Source: JAHWKI01 sp035513575
GTDB taxonomy: Bacteria; Gemmatimonadota; Gemmatimonadetes; Longimicrobiales; RSA9
Assembly (NCBI GenBank): GCA_035513575.1
Contig: DATKBW010000204.1
Span: forward strand, 1 to 64,000
Length of the DNA stretch: 64,000 bases
Reading direction: 5' to 3'
Shown one piece after another: positions 50,917 to 59,443 of the stretch. The notes beneath the pieces are model-generated. The model worked only from the letters and a program-made list of their open reading frames with translations, did not search any database and was not told where the DNA came from. Made by a program: the position numbers and the translations under genes. Numbering within the stretch: the first letter of the stretch is position 1; each line of letters starts with the position of its first letter.

Positions 50917-51652
50917 GCGGTCCCTGGTCACGGGCGGGTCCCGGGGAGTCGGGGCCGCCACCGCGCGGCTGCTCGCTGCGGCGGGTGCCCACGTGGGAAT
51001 CTCCTACCGCAGCCGCGCCGGGGAAGCGGAGGCGGTCGTCGAGAGCCTCCGGGCACAGGGGGTCTCGGCGTGGGCGGAGGGGGGAGACCTGGCGGAGCCG
51101 GAAGCCGTGGACGGGCTGTTCGAGCGGGCGAAGCGGGAGTTCGGGGGGCTGGACGTGGTGGTGGCGAATGCCGGGATCTGGCCCGTCGAGGACGTGCCGA
51201 TCGCGTCCATGAGCGCCGAGCACTGGCGGCGGACCATGGCCATCAACCTGGATGGCGTCTTCTACACGGTCCGCGCCGCCGCCGCCATGCTGGCGGACGG
51301 CGGCCGCATCGTCGTGGTCGGCTCCACGGCGGGTCAGCGAGGCGAGGCGTTCCATGGCGACTACGCGGCGACGAAGGGCGCGCTGATCTCGCTGGTGAAG
51401 GGGGTCGCCGTGGAGCTGGCCCCTCGAGACATCACGGTGAACTGCGTGGCGCCGGGCTGGATCGACACCGAGATGGCGGCGCTCCCGTACGCCGACGGGG
51501 GGCGGAGCCGGATCGAGGCGACCATCCCCCTCGGCCGCGTGGCCACACCCGAGGACGTGGCGGCTCCCATCGTGTTCCTCTGCTCGCCCCTCGGCCGCCA
51601 CATCACGGGGGAGATCCTGAACGTGAACGGTGGGGCCGTCCTCTGTGGTTGA
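50891..51652 (+). CDS. Short-chain dehydrogenase/reductase (FabG-like)
   Basis: 253 residues. GGSRGVGAATA (NAD(P) loop at 16-26), NAG at VVANAGIWPVED, catalytic Ser in VVVGSTAG, and YAATKGALISL (Tyr-x3-Lys), PGWIDTEM. It is a classical SDR; FabG-type ketoreductase or sugar/alcohol dehydrogenase roles are equally possible. It starts within gmhA and ends within cca. Confidence 0.88.
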   Translation: MLEIDLGGKRSLVTGGSRGVGAATARLLAAAGAHVGISYRSRAGEAEAVVESLRAQGVSAWAEGGDLAEPEAVDGLFERAKREFGGLDVVVANAGIWPVEDVPIASMSAEHWRRTMAINLDGVFYTVRAAAAMLADGGRIVVVGSTAGQRGEAFHGDYAATKGALISLVKGVAVELAPRDITVNCVAPGWIDTEMAALPYADGGRSRIEATIPLGRVATPEDVAAPIVFLCSPLGRHITGEILNVNGGAVLCG

Positions 51653-53000
51653 AGGCGACCTCGACCTGAGCCCACCCCGCGCGGTCCGCCGGATCACCCG
51701 CCGGCTGGAGGACGCCGGCTACTCGACCTGGGCCGTCGGCGGGGCCGTCCGGGACCGCGTCCTCGGGCGCACGGCCGGTGACTGGGACCTCGCCACGCGG
51801 GCCACCCCGCAGGAGGTCATGAAGCTCTTCCGCCGGACCGTCCCGGTCGGCGTGGAGCACGGGACGGTGGGCGTCCTGGAGGGCGGGCGCATGTACGAGG
51901 TGACGACGTTCCGCCGGGATGTCGAGACGTTCGGGCGCCACGCGGTGGTCGCATTCGCGGACACGGTGGAGGAGGACCTGTCACGGCGGGACTTCACCAT
52001 CAATGCCCTGGCGTGGCACCCTCTCACGGGCGAGCTGCTGGACCCCTTCGGCGGCCGCAGCGACCTGGAGGAAGGCGTGCTCCGAACCGTCGGCGCGCCG
52101 GCGGACCGGTTCGCCGAGGACCACCTGCGCGTCCTGCGGGCGCTTCGCTTCGCGGGTCATTTCGGGCTGGCCGTGGAGAGCGACACCTGGGCGGCGCTGC
52201 GGGCCGCGACGCCGCACCTTCCGAACCTGTCGGCGGAGCGGGTCCGGGAAGAGCTCATGAAGACGCTGGCGCAGGGGCGCACCGCGTCCCGCTCCCTCCA
52301 GCTGTACCGGGAGGCGGGAGTGCTCGAGGTCCTCTATCCGGAGCTGGCGCCGCTGCCGCAGGAACGCCCCGCGGACGCGGGGGCGGACCTCTGGACGATC
52401 AGCATCCGGGCCGTCGATGCCGTTCCCCCCCACCGCCCTCGCATCCGGATGGCGGCGCTCCTCCACGCCATCGGGATGCCGCCGGCGCGGACGAAGGATC
52501 TCCGGGGCGGGTGGCGCTACACGGGCCACGAGGTGCTGGGGGGGCGCAAGGCCGAGGACGTCATGCGGCGCCTGAAGTCCTCCAACGCGGACACCGATCG
52601 CGTGACCCGACTGGTGCGGCATCAGTCCGACCTGTTTCCACCCGACGCGCCGGACGCCGGCGTTCGCCGGTGGCTGCGCCAGATCGGGCCGGACCTGGTC
52701 CCGGACCTCTTCCGGCTGCGCTTCGCCCTGTGGCGCGGGGCGCACCCCGACGCGGTCGGACCACCGGAGGATCTGCTGGAGCGGTCGCGGAAAGCGCGCC
52801 GGGTGCTCCGCTCCGCGCCAGCCCTCTCGACGGCGGACCTGGCCATCGGCGGCGGCGACCTGAAGGCGCTGGGTCTGGCTCCGGGACCGCGCTTCAGCGA
52901 GATCCTCTCGGACCTCCTGGAGCGCGTAACCGACGATCCCGCACTGAATCGGCGGGATCGGCTGATCGAGGTGGTTCGGACGGAGTGGAACGGTGAGTGA
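51645..53000 (+). CDS. cca: CCA tRNA nucleotidyltransferase / poly(A) polymerase family
   Basis: 451 residues from the GTG at 51645; a GTG at 51630 would add five. AVGGAVRDRVLGR, DWDLAT (metal Asp pair), RRDFTINALAW, LLDPFGGRSDLEEGVLR (in part) and RFAEDHLRVLRALRFAGHFG (in part) are class II nucleotidyltransferase motifs, followed by a C-terminal HD-like region (ALLHAIGMP, TGHEVLGG). It adds or repairs tRNA 3' CCA. The tRNA-Gln in this window lacks an encoded CCA, which fits. Confidence 0.88.
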   Translation: MVEGDLDLSPPRAVRRITRRLEDAGYSTWAVGGAVRDRVLGRTAGDWDLATRATPQEVMKLFRRTVPVGVEHGTVGVLEGGRMYEVTTFRRDVETFGRHAVVAFADTVEEDLSRRDFTINALAWHPLTGELLDPFGGRSDLEEGVLRTVGAPADRFAEDHLRVLRALRFAGHFGLAVESDTWAALRAATPHLPNLSAERVREELMKTLAQGRTASRSLQLYREAGVLEVLYPELAPLPQERPADAGADLWTISIRAVDAVPPHRPRIRMAALLHAIGMPPARTKDLRGGWRYTGHEVLGGRKAEDVMRRLKSSNADTDRVTRLVRHQSDLFPPDAPDAGVRRWLRQIGPDLVPDLFRLRFALWRGAHPDAVGPPEDLLERSRKARRVLRSAPALSTADLAIGGGDLKALGLAPGPRFSEILSDLLERVTDDPALNRRDRLIEVVRTEWNGE

Positions 53001-54396
53001 CCTGGACCTGTTCGGGAGCGGGCAGGGCGAGCCGCCCCCGGACGGGGGACGGACCCCCGGGGCCGAGCCCCATTCCGCCGCCCCCCTCGCCGCGCGCATG
53101 CGCCCGCGAACGCTGGACGAGTTCGTCGGCCAGGAGCACATCCTGGGACCCGGTCGCGCCCTCCGCGAGCTGATCGAGAAGGATGAGGTCGGCAGCCTCA
53201 TCCTCTGGGGTCCGCCCGGTACCGGAAAGACGACGATCGCCCGGATCATCGCCGAGCGGACCGCCGCCCGCTTCGTCCCCTTCAGCGCCGTCACCGAGGG
53301 GGTGCCGCGGGTGCGGGAGATCGTGAAGGAGGCGGACGCCCGCGTGCGGGCGACGGGCCGGCGGACCATCCTCTTCTGCGACGAGATCCACCGCTTCAAC
53401 AAGGCGCAGCAGGATGCCTTCCTGCCGCACGTGGAGGCCGGCACCATCTCGCTGATCGGCGCCACCACGGAAAACCCGTCGTTCGAGGTGATCGGTGCCC
53501 TGTTGAGCCGGTCCCGCGTCTTCGTGCTGGAGGGGCTGGATGCGGACGACCTCGAGGCGGTCCTGCGCCGCGCGCTCGCGGACCCGGAACGGGGGCTGGG
53601 GGGCCGGGGGCTGGAGGCCGACGACGAGGCGCTCACGCTGCTCGCCCGTGAGGCCGATGGTGATGCGCGCCGGGCCCTGAACGCGCTCGAGACCGCCGCC
53701 GCGCTGGCCGGCTCCGATGGCCGGATCGACGAGAGCAGGGCGCGGGAGGCGCTGCAGCGCCGGTTCGCGCGCTACGACAAGGGCGGGGAGGAGCACTTCA
53801 ACGTCATCTCCGCGCTGCACAAGGCCGTGCGGGGAAGCGATCCGGACGCGGCGCTGTACTGGCTGGCCCGGATGCTGGAAGGAGGCGAGGACCCGCTCTA
53901 CATCGCGCGGCGGCTGATCCGGATGGCCATCGAGGATATCGGGCTGTCCGACCCCGCCGCCCTGGGGCTGGCGGTCTCGGCGCGGGACGCCTTCCAGATG
54001 CTGGGCTCTCCGGAGGGGGACCTGGCGCTCGCGGAGGCGGCCGTCTACCTCGCCACGGCGCCGAAGTCGAACCGGCTGTACGCCGCCTTCGGGGCGGCGC
54101 GGGCCGCGGCGCGGGAGGGCCCCGCGGAGCCGGTCCCCCTCCACATCCGGAACGCGCCGACCCGGCTGATGGAGGATCTCGGGTACGGGAAGGGATACCG
54201 GTACGCCTTCGAGGACGAGGCGCATTTCACCGCCCAGGAATACCTCCCCGACTCGTTGCGGGGGACGCGCTTCTACGAGCCGAGCGGATTCGGGCACGAG
54301 AAACGCATCGGTGAGCGGCTGGATTGGTGGCGCAAGCGGGCGGCCGAGCAGCGGGGCGAGTCGTCGTCCGGCACGATGCCGCCCGGTGACGGGTAG
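52993..54396 (+). CDS. rarA: Replication-associated recombination protein A (RarA/MgsA)
   Basis: 467 residues. After a Gly/Pro-rich start comes RMRPRTLDEFVGQEHILGPG (in part), Walker A GPPGTGKTT, sensor FCDEIHRFNKAQQDAFLP, GATTENPSFEVI, then the tetramerisation region and C-terminal domain (ARMLEGGEDPLYIARRLIRMA in part). The AAA+ ATPase acts at stalled replication forks. GTG start overlaps cca by 8 nt. Confidence 0.95.
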   Translation: MSDLDLFGSGQGEPPPDGGRTPGAEPHSAAPLAARMRPRTLDEFVGQEHILGPGRALRELIEKDEVGSLILWGPPGTGKTTIARIIAERTAARFVPFSAVTEGVPRVREIVKEADARVRATGRRTILFCDEIHRFNKAQQDAFLPHVEAGTISLIGATTENPSFEVIGALLSRSRVFVLEGLDADDLEAVLRRALADPERGLGGRGLEADDEALTLLAREADGDARRALNALETAAALAGSDGRIDESRAREALQRRFARYDKGGEEHFNVISALHKAVRGSDPDAALYWLARMLEGGEDPLYIARRLIRMAIEDIGLSDPAALGLAVSARDAFQMLGSPEGDLALAEAAVYLATAPKSNRLYAAFGAARAAAREGPAEPVPLHIRNAPTRLMEDLGYGKGYRYAFEDEAHFTAQEYLPDSLRGTRFYEPSGFGHEKRIGERLDWWRKRAAEQRGESSSGTMPPGDG

Positions 54397-54406
54397 AAGG
54401 GGGATC

Positions 54407-54880
54407 ATGAGAATGCGAGCGCGGGGATCGATGGTGGCGCTGGCGGCGGCCGTGGCGGCTTCGTGCGTCCCCAGGGTCGAGCAGCCGGAAGTGTGGGTCG
54501 CGGGGGCGCGGCTGGCGTCCCTCGGGCTGAGCGGCGGGGTGGTGGACGTACGGCTGAGTATCTACAACCCGAACCGCTTCGCCCTGCGGGCGACCGGCCT
54601 CAGCTATGACCTGGACTTCCAGGACCCGGACGGCGAAGACTGGCTCGACTTCACGGACGGCCGGGTCGACGACGACCTCGAGGTCGGCGCGGGGGACACC
54701 ACGGTCGTCGTCATCCCTGTGGAGTTCACGTACCGGGGCCTCGGCGACATCGTCCGGGGCCTCCTCGACCGCGGGACCTTCGATTACCGTGTGAGCGGGT
54801 CGGTTGCCGTCGAGCGGCCGATCCAGCGGGACATCCGCTACCGCCATACGGGCACCGTGACCCCGAGCGGGGTCCGGTGA
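54407..54880 (+). CDS. LEA14-type beta-sandwich lipoprotein
   Basis: 157 residues. Lipoprotein signal MVALAAAVAASC (Cys near 20). The mature domain resembles the LEA type 2 (water stress/hypersensitive response) fold: VVDVRLSIYNPNRFALRATGLSYDLDFQ in part, then VIPVEFTYRGL. Function is unknown; small LEA14-like lipoproteins are widespread in Gram-negative bacteria. The ATG at 54407 follows GAAGGGGG. Confidence 0.75.
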   Translation: MRMRARGSMVALAAAVAASCVPRVEQPEVWVAGARLASLGLSGGVVDVRLSIYNPNRFALRATGLSYDLDFQDPDGEDWLDFTDGRVDDDLEVGAGDTTVVVIPVEFTYRGLGDIVRGLLDRGTFDYRVSGSVAVERPIQRDIRYRHTGTVTPSGVR

Positions 54881-54893
54881 TCCACGCCTGAGC

Positions 54894-54907
54894 CGGAGGA
54901 ATCCATA
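54894..54907 (+). promoter_or_regulatory. Ribosome binding site facing a non-standard start for hflX
   Basis: CGGAGGA (54894-54900), 4 nt, then ATA (54905-54907) in the HflX frame. No ATG, GTG or TTG occurs in frame between the previous stop (54878-54880) and the GTG at 54947. Confidence 0.5.
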
Positions 54908-54946
54908 ACACGGACCATCTCGCTGGAGACGCCGGAAGAGCGCGCG

Positions 54947-56203
54947 GTGCTCGTGGGGGCACCGACCCCGGACGTCGCGCCGCCGGAGGCGGACGAGCAC
55001 CTCGAGGAGCTCGGCCGTCTCACCGACACCGCCGGGGCGGCGGTGGTGGCGGTCCTGATCCAGCGTCTCACCGCGCCGCACCCCCGGTACTTCATCGGCG
55101 AGGGGAAGGCGAAGCAGCTCAAGGCGGTGGTCGAGGAGCGGGCCGCGACGGTCGTGATCTTCGATGACGAGCTTTCCCCCGCCCAGGGCAAGAATCTGGA
55201 GGACCTGCTCGAGGCGCGGGTCATGGACCGGACCGAGCTGATCCTCGACATCTTCGCCACGCGGGCCAGGACCAACGAGGCGCAGCTCCAGGTGGAGCTC
55301 GCTCAGCTCGAGTACCTGCTGCCGCGCCTCAAGCGCATGTGGACCCACCTGTCGCGCATTCGCGGCGGCATCGGACTGCGCGGTCCGGGCGAGACGCAGC
55401 TGGAGACGGATCGCCGCATCATCAGCCGACGGATCAGCGACCTCCGGGACAAGCTGGAGGTCGTGGCGCGCCGGCGGGCGACGCAGCGGAAGGGACGGCG
55501 GGGCGAGTTCCAGGCGGCGCTCGTGGGCTACACCAATGCCGGGAAGTCCAGCCTCCTGCGCGCGCTGTCGGGCTCCGACCTGTTCATCGAGGACCGGCTC
55601 TTTGCGACCCTCGACCCGGCCACCCGGAAGGTCGAGCTGCCCATGGGGGGCGCGGTCCTGATCACGGATACGGTCGGCTTCATCCGGAAGCTCCCCCACG
55701 ACCTCGTGGCCTCCTTCCGCGCGACCCTGGAGGAGGCCGCGGAGGCGGACCTGCTGCTGCACGTGATCGACGGCTCGCACCCCGGCTGGGCGGAGCAGAA
55801 GCGGGTGGTGGAAGAGGTGCTGGACGAGCTGGAGCTGGGAGAGGTGCCGGTGGCGCTGGTGTTCAACAAGATCGATCAGCTCACCCACGACGAGGAGGAG
55901 GCGCTCCGGGCCCGCGTGGAGGCCACCTACCCGGAGGCCGCGGTGTTCACGTCGACACTGGAACGGGAAGGTCTCCGGGAGCTATTGGAGCTCCTCGAGG
56001 AGCAGATCAGAAGCCAGCGGCCAGAGGTCCGCGTCCTCATTCCCGCGGCGGACGGAGAGACGCTGGCCACCATCTACCGCGAGGGAGAGGTCCTGAGGCG
56101 GGAGGAGCGTGGCACCACCATCGATCTGCTGGCCCGCCTGCCCCAGCCGACGCTCGGGCGGCTCCGGCAGCGCGAGGGGGTGCAAATCGGGGGCGCGGCT
56201 TGA
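54947..56203 (+). CDS. hflX: Ribosome-associated GTPase HflX
   Basis: 418 residues from the first in-frame standard start (GTG 54947). HflX domain: GEGKAKQLKAVVEE, FDDELSPAQGKNLE, DRTELILDIFATRARTNEAQLQVELAQLEYLLPRL (in part), GGIGLRGPGETQLE. G domain: GYTNAGKSSLL, TLDPATR, DTVGFIRKLP, NKID. It splits stalled or hibernating ribosomes. The frame is open further upstream through TISLETPEERAVLVG, which looks like the true HflX N-terminus, with a good ribosome site facing ATA at 54905; the real protein may be 432 residues. Confidence 0.92.
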   Translation: MLVGAPTPDVAPPEADEHLEELGRLTDTAGAAVVAVLIQRLTAPHPRYFIGEGKAKQLKAVVEERAATVVIFDDELSPAQGKNLEDLLEARVMDRTELILDIFATRARTNEAQLQVELAQLEYLLPRLKRMWTHLSRIRGGIGLRGPGETQLETDRRIISRRISDLRDKLEVVARRRATQRKGRRGEFQAALVGYTNAGKSSLLRALSGSDLFIEDRLFATLDPATRKVELPMGGAVLITDTVGFIRKLPHDLVASFRATLEEAAEADLLLHVIDGSHPGWAEQKRVVEEVLDELELGEVPVALVFNKIDQLTHDEEEALRARVEATYPEAAVFTSTLEREGLRELLELLEEQIRSQRPEVRVLIPAADGETLATIYREGEVLRREERGTTIDLLARLPQPTLGRLRQREGVQIGGAA

Positions 56204-57069
56204 CCGGGCATATCGCCATCATCGGGCCGGGCCGCATGGGCCTGGCCCTGGGGACGGCGCTGACGCAGGCGCGGGCCGTGGAGCAGCTGGTCTTCTTCGG
56301 CCGCTCGCAGGAGCCGCCCCCGCACCCGCTCTTCGACGGCGAATCCGAGCACGTCAGCTACCGTACCGGCGTGGGGCCCCTGCCGGAAGGCATCACCGTC
56401 CTGATCCTGGCCGTTCCCGACGACGCGCTGCACGGCGTGGCCAACGAAGCGGCCATGGCGGGCCACGCGCCCCCCAACTGCGTGGCGTTCCACCTCTCCG
56501 GCGCCCTCTCGACGGATGTTCTCGGTGCGCTCCATGGCGCCGGATACTCCCTGGGCTCGCTGCACCCGCTCCAGACCGTCGCCGATCCCTGGTCCGGAGC
56601 CGACCGCCTCCGGGGGTGCTCCTACGCCCTGGCAGGCGAGCCCGCGGCTCTGGCCACGGGGCGTGAGATCGTGTCCGCGCTGGGCGGCCGGGCCCTCATC
56701 GTGCCCCCGACCCTCCGTCCAGTCTACCACGCGGCGGCGGTCTTCGCGTCCAACTACGTCGTGGCCGCGGCGTCCGTCGTGGCCCGCACGCTCGCGGAGG
56801 CCGGGGTCTCGGAGCAGGACGCCATCGCCGCGGCCCTGCCGCTCATGCGGGGGACGCTGGACAACATCGAGCAGCTCGGCTTCGGCGCGGCGCTCACGGG
56901 TCCCGTGGCCCGGGGAGACGCCGATACGGTGCGGCTGCACCTGTCCAGGTTGTCGACGCCGGAGCGGGACCTATATTCCGCCCTCGGACGGGAGACCCTG
57001 CGTCTGGCCCGCGCCACGGGGCTGGATCCCGCGCGAGCCGACGAGATCGAAGCGTTGCTCGACGCCTGA
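56200..57069 (+). CDS. Rossmann-like/DUF2520 protein
   Basis: 289 residues. N-terminal NAD(P) fold (IAIIGPGRMGLALG at 5-18, VLILAVPDDALH) then the DUF2520 helical domain (LGSLHPLQTVADP, YHAAAVFASNYVVAAASV). Members are predicted reductases; some have been linked to ketopantoate reduction, but no pantothenate gene is adjacent. TTG start overlaps the hflX stop by 4 nt; pdxJ follows directly. Confidence 0.82.
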   Translation: MTGHIAIIGPGRMGLALGTALTQARAVEQLVFFGRSQEPPPHPLFDGESEHVSYRTGVGPLPEGITVLILAVPDDALHGVANEAAMAGHAPPNCVAFHLSGALSTDVLGALHGAGYSLGSLHPLQTVADPWSGADRLRGCSYALAGEPAALATGREIVSALGGRALIVPPTLRPVYHAAAVFASNYVVAAASVVARTLAEAGVSEQDAIAAALPLMRGTLDNIEQLGFGAALTGPVARGDADTVRLHLSRLSTPERDLYSALGRETLRLARATGLDPARADEIEALLDA

Positions 57070-57813
57070 ATGCGCCTCCACATCAATATCGACCACGTCG
57101 CGACGGTGCGGCAGGCCCGCCGAACGGACGAGCCTGACCCCGTCCGGGCCGCCGTCCTGGCGGAGCTGGGCGGCGCGGACGGCATCACGGTTCACCTCCG
57201 GGAGGACCGCCGCCACATCCAGGAGCGTGATGTCCGGCTGCTGCTGCAGACCGCACGGACCGGCGTGAACCTGGAGCTGGCGGTGGTGCAGTCGGTGGTG
57301 GACCTCGCGGTCGAGCTCCGGCCGATGGCGGCGACCATCGTGCCGGAGCGGCGGGAGGAGATCACGACCGAGGGGGGGCTCTCGCTCGCGGACGGGGAGA
57401 GCCGCTCGCGGATCCAGGCGGCGCTGGACCGTCTCGCAGGCGCCGGAATCAAGACCTCGCTGTTCGTCGACCCCGACGCCGGCACGATCGCCGCCGCCGC
57501 CGATCTTGGTGCGGACGCGGTCGAGCTCCACACGGGCGCCTACGCCGGCGCCTGGCGGCCCGGCCGGGTCCCGACGCCCGAGCTCGAACGGCTCCGTCAC
57601 GGCGCCGAGCTCGGTCTCTCCCTCGGCCTCCACGTGCACGCGGGACACGGCCTCACGTACGAGAACGTCGCCCCGGTCGCGGCGATCGCCGGGATCGAGG
57701 AGGTCAACATCGGGCACAGCGTGGTGAGTCGCGCGGTTCTGGTGGGAATGGAGCGGGCGGTGCGGGAGATGAAGGAGACCCTCCGGCAGGCGCGTCGCGG
57801 CGCGACCGCATGA
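57070..57813 (+). CDS. pdxJ: Pyridoxine 5'-phosphate synthase
   Basis: 247 residues. LHINIDHVATVRQARR is the N-terminal signature, ADGITVHLREDRRHI (His/Arg of the active site), RREEITTEGGL, FVDPDAG, ELHTGAYA, VHAGHGLTYENV and EVNIGHSVVSRA complete the barrel. It makes PNP from DXP and aminoacetone phosphate. It starts immediately after the previous stop. Confidence 0.97.
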   Translation: MRLHINIDHVATVRQARRTDEPDPVRAAVLAELGGADGITVHLREDRRHIQERDVRLLLQTARTGVNLELAVVQSVVDLAVELRPMAATIVPERREEITTEGGLSLADGESRSRIQAALDRLAGAGIKTSLFVDPDAGTIAAAADLGADAVELHTGAYAGAWRPGRVPTPELERLRHGAELGLSLGLHVHAGHGLTYENVAPVAAIAGIEEVNIGHSVVSRAVLVGMERAVREMKETLRQARRGATA

Positions 57814-58325
57814 GCCGTGTCCGCGCCTTCTTCGTAGAGGAGGGGACGGAGTGCCTGACAACGGCCCGCGCGGAGATCGGCCGGGTGGCGCCCGACCGCG
57901 CCGTGGTCTACCGGGCCATCCGGCGGCTTCGTGGCAGCGCGCAGGTCGCGCGGTTCGGCGGGTTGGCACGGGAGGCGGCCCGCGTGGAGGAGCGGGTGCG
58001 CCCGGCAGCGGACGACGGCGGCTGGTCGCCGGAGCTCACCGCGTTCGCCGAGGCGGCCCTCGCCGGTCTGCACGCCGCGCTGGAAGCGGTGCGCGCGGGG
58101 GAAGTGGAACCAATGGAGGAGATGAAGGCCACAATGGATGGTGAGGCGACGGTGGGCGGAGTGGGGGGAGCGGTCGGAGTGGAGGAGCTGGAGTATCGCG
58201 GGCCGGCGGCCCTGGAGCGCGCCCTGGAGCTGCGGAGCGCCATCGAGGACGCGGTCGTGGGGGACGCGCCGGTGGGCCCGCTCCTGGACGAGCTGTTCGC
58301 CCTCATCCGGCTCGGGTTGACGTGA
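57810..58325 (+). CDS. Degenerate HPt-like helical protein
   Basis: 171 residues, all-helical. YRAIRRLRGSAQVARFGGLAREA (in part) resembles the HPt core FRxxHxLKGSAxxxGF, but the phospho-accepting His position is Arg38. An Ala-rich, Glu-rich linker (about 85-120) and a second helical segment follow. It may be a non-phosphorylatable HPt or a scaffold. It overlaps pdxJ by 4 nt and the flippase-like gene by 4 nt. Confidence 0.55.
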   Translation: MSRVRAFFVEEGTECLTTARAEIGRVAPDRAVVYRAIRRLRGSAQVARFGGLAREAARVEERVRPAADDGGWSPELTAFAEAALAGLHAALEAVRAGEVEPMEEMKATMDGEATVGGVGGAVGVEELEYRGPAALERALELRSAIEDAVVGDAPVGPLLDELFALIRLGLT

Positions 58326-59443
58326 GCGTCGGCGGCGCCCGGCGGACCGGGCGCCCGTTCCTGGACTGGAAGGGGCTGCTCGGCATCGGCATCAGCCTTG
58401 CGCTCCTGTACTACGCGTTCCGCGGCGTCGATTTCGGCGAGGTCATCAGCCGCGTCCGGGAGGCGGATCTCTGGCTGCTGGTCGCCGCCGGGCTCATGGC
58501 CACGACGGTGTTCCCGCTGAGGGCATTTCGCTGGGGCCCCCTGCTGCGCCCGCTCCATGCGACCACCACGTTCCACTCCCGCTTCGCCGCCACCTGCATC
58601 GGCTTCATGGCGAACAACCTGCTTCCGGCGCGGATGGGGGAGTTCGCCAGGGCCTACGCGCTGTCACGGCTCGAGCCGGTTCGGGCGTCCGCCTCCTTCG
58701 GGTCCCTCGTCGTGGAGCGGGTGTTCGATGGCGTGACCGTGGTCGCCCTCCTGCTGGTGGCGCTTTCCTGGCCCTCGTTCCCGGAATTCTCCGGCCGCGA
58801 CTTCGGCGGGGCCGCCACCGGGCTTGCCCTGGCCGTCGCCGTCGCGTTCGGGCTGCTCCTGCTCATGGTGCACGCACCCGCCCGATCCCTCGTTCTGTTC
58901 CAGGGCACCATCGGGAGGATCCTCCCGAAGACGGTGCGACGCCCCATCGCGGATGCACTGGTCGCCTTCCTGGAGGGAGTGGCCGCCATCCGCGACTGGC
59001 GCATCGTGCTCCTGACGCTGGGCTGGTCGCTCGTGGTCTGGGGCGCCGGCGCGGTGGCGTTCTGGATCGGCTTCCGGGCCTTCGGCCTCGATGTCCCGTT
59101 CCTCGGCGCCGTCTTCCTCCAGTCCGTCATCGCCCTGGCCGTCTCCCTCCCCTCCGCCCCCGGGTTCTTCGGCCTCTTCGAGGCGGGCGCCCGCATCGGG
59201 CTGGTGGAGGTGTGGGGCGTGGAGTCCTCCCCCGCGGTCGCGTTCGCGCTCGGGTTCCACATCGCCGGCTTCATCCCCATCACCGCGCTCGGGCTGTATT
59301 ACGTCTGGAGGCTCGGGCTCTCGTGGCGCGACGTGGAGGAGAGCGAGGAGGCCGTGGAGACGGCGGTGGAGGCCGGGGAGAGCGCCGCTGGGGGCGCCCC
59401 GACTCCCGCGGTGCGGGGGAAGGTGAGTGGAGAGGAGTCGTGA
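58322..59443 (+). CDS. Lysylphosphatidylglycerol-synthase-TM/UPF0104 (flippase-like) protein
   Basis: 373 residues with about eight membrane helices. FLDWKGLLGIGISLALLYYAFRGVDFGEV (in part), FRWGPLLRPLH, FAATCIGFMANNLLPARMGEFARAYAL (in part), SLVVERVFDGVTVVALL and LPSAPGFFGLFEAG identify the LPG_synthase_TM/AglD-like family. These inner-membrane proteins are proposed lipid transporters or lipid-linked flippases; no aminoacyl-transferase domain is attached. GTG start. Confidence 0.85.
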   Translation: MSVGGARRTGRPFLDWKGLLGIGISLALLYYAFRGVDFGEVISRVREADLWLLVAAGLMATTVFPLRAFRWGPLLRPLHATTTFHSRFAATCIGFMANNLLPARMGEFARAYALSRLEPVRASASFGSLVVERVFDGVTVVALLLVALSWPSFPEFSGRDFGGAATGLALAVAVAFGLLLLMVHAPARSLVLFQGTIGRILPKTVRRPIADALVAFLEGVAAIRDWRIVLLTLGWSLVVWGAGAVAFWIGFRAFGLDVPFLGAVFLQSVIALAVSLPSAPGFFGLFEAGARIGLVEVWGVESSPAVAFALGFHIAGFIPITALGLYYVWRLGLSWRDVEESEEAVETAVEAGESAAGGAPTPAVRGKVSGEES

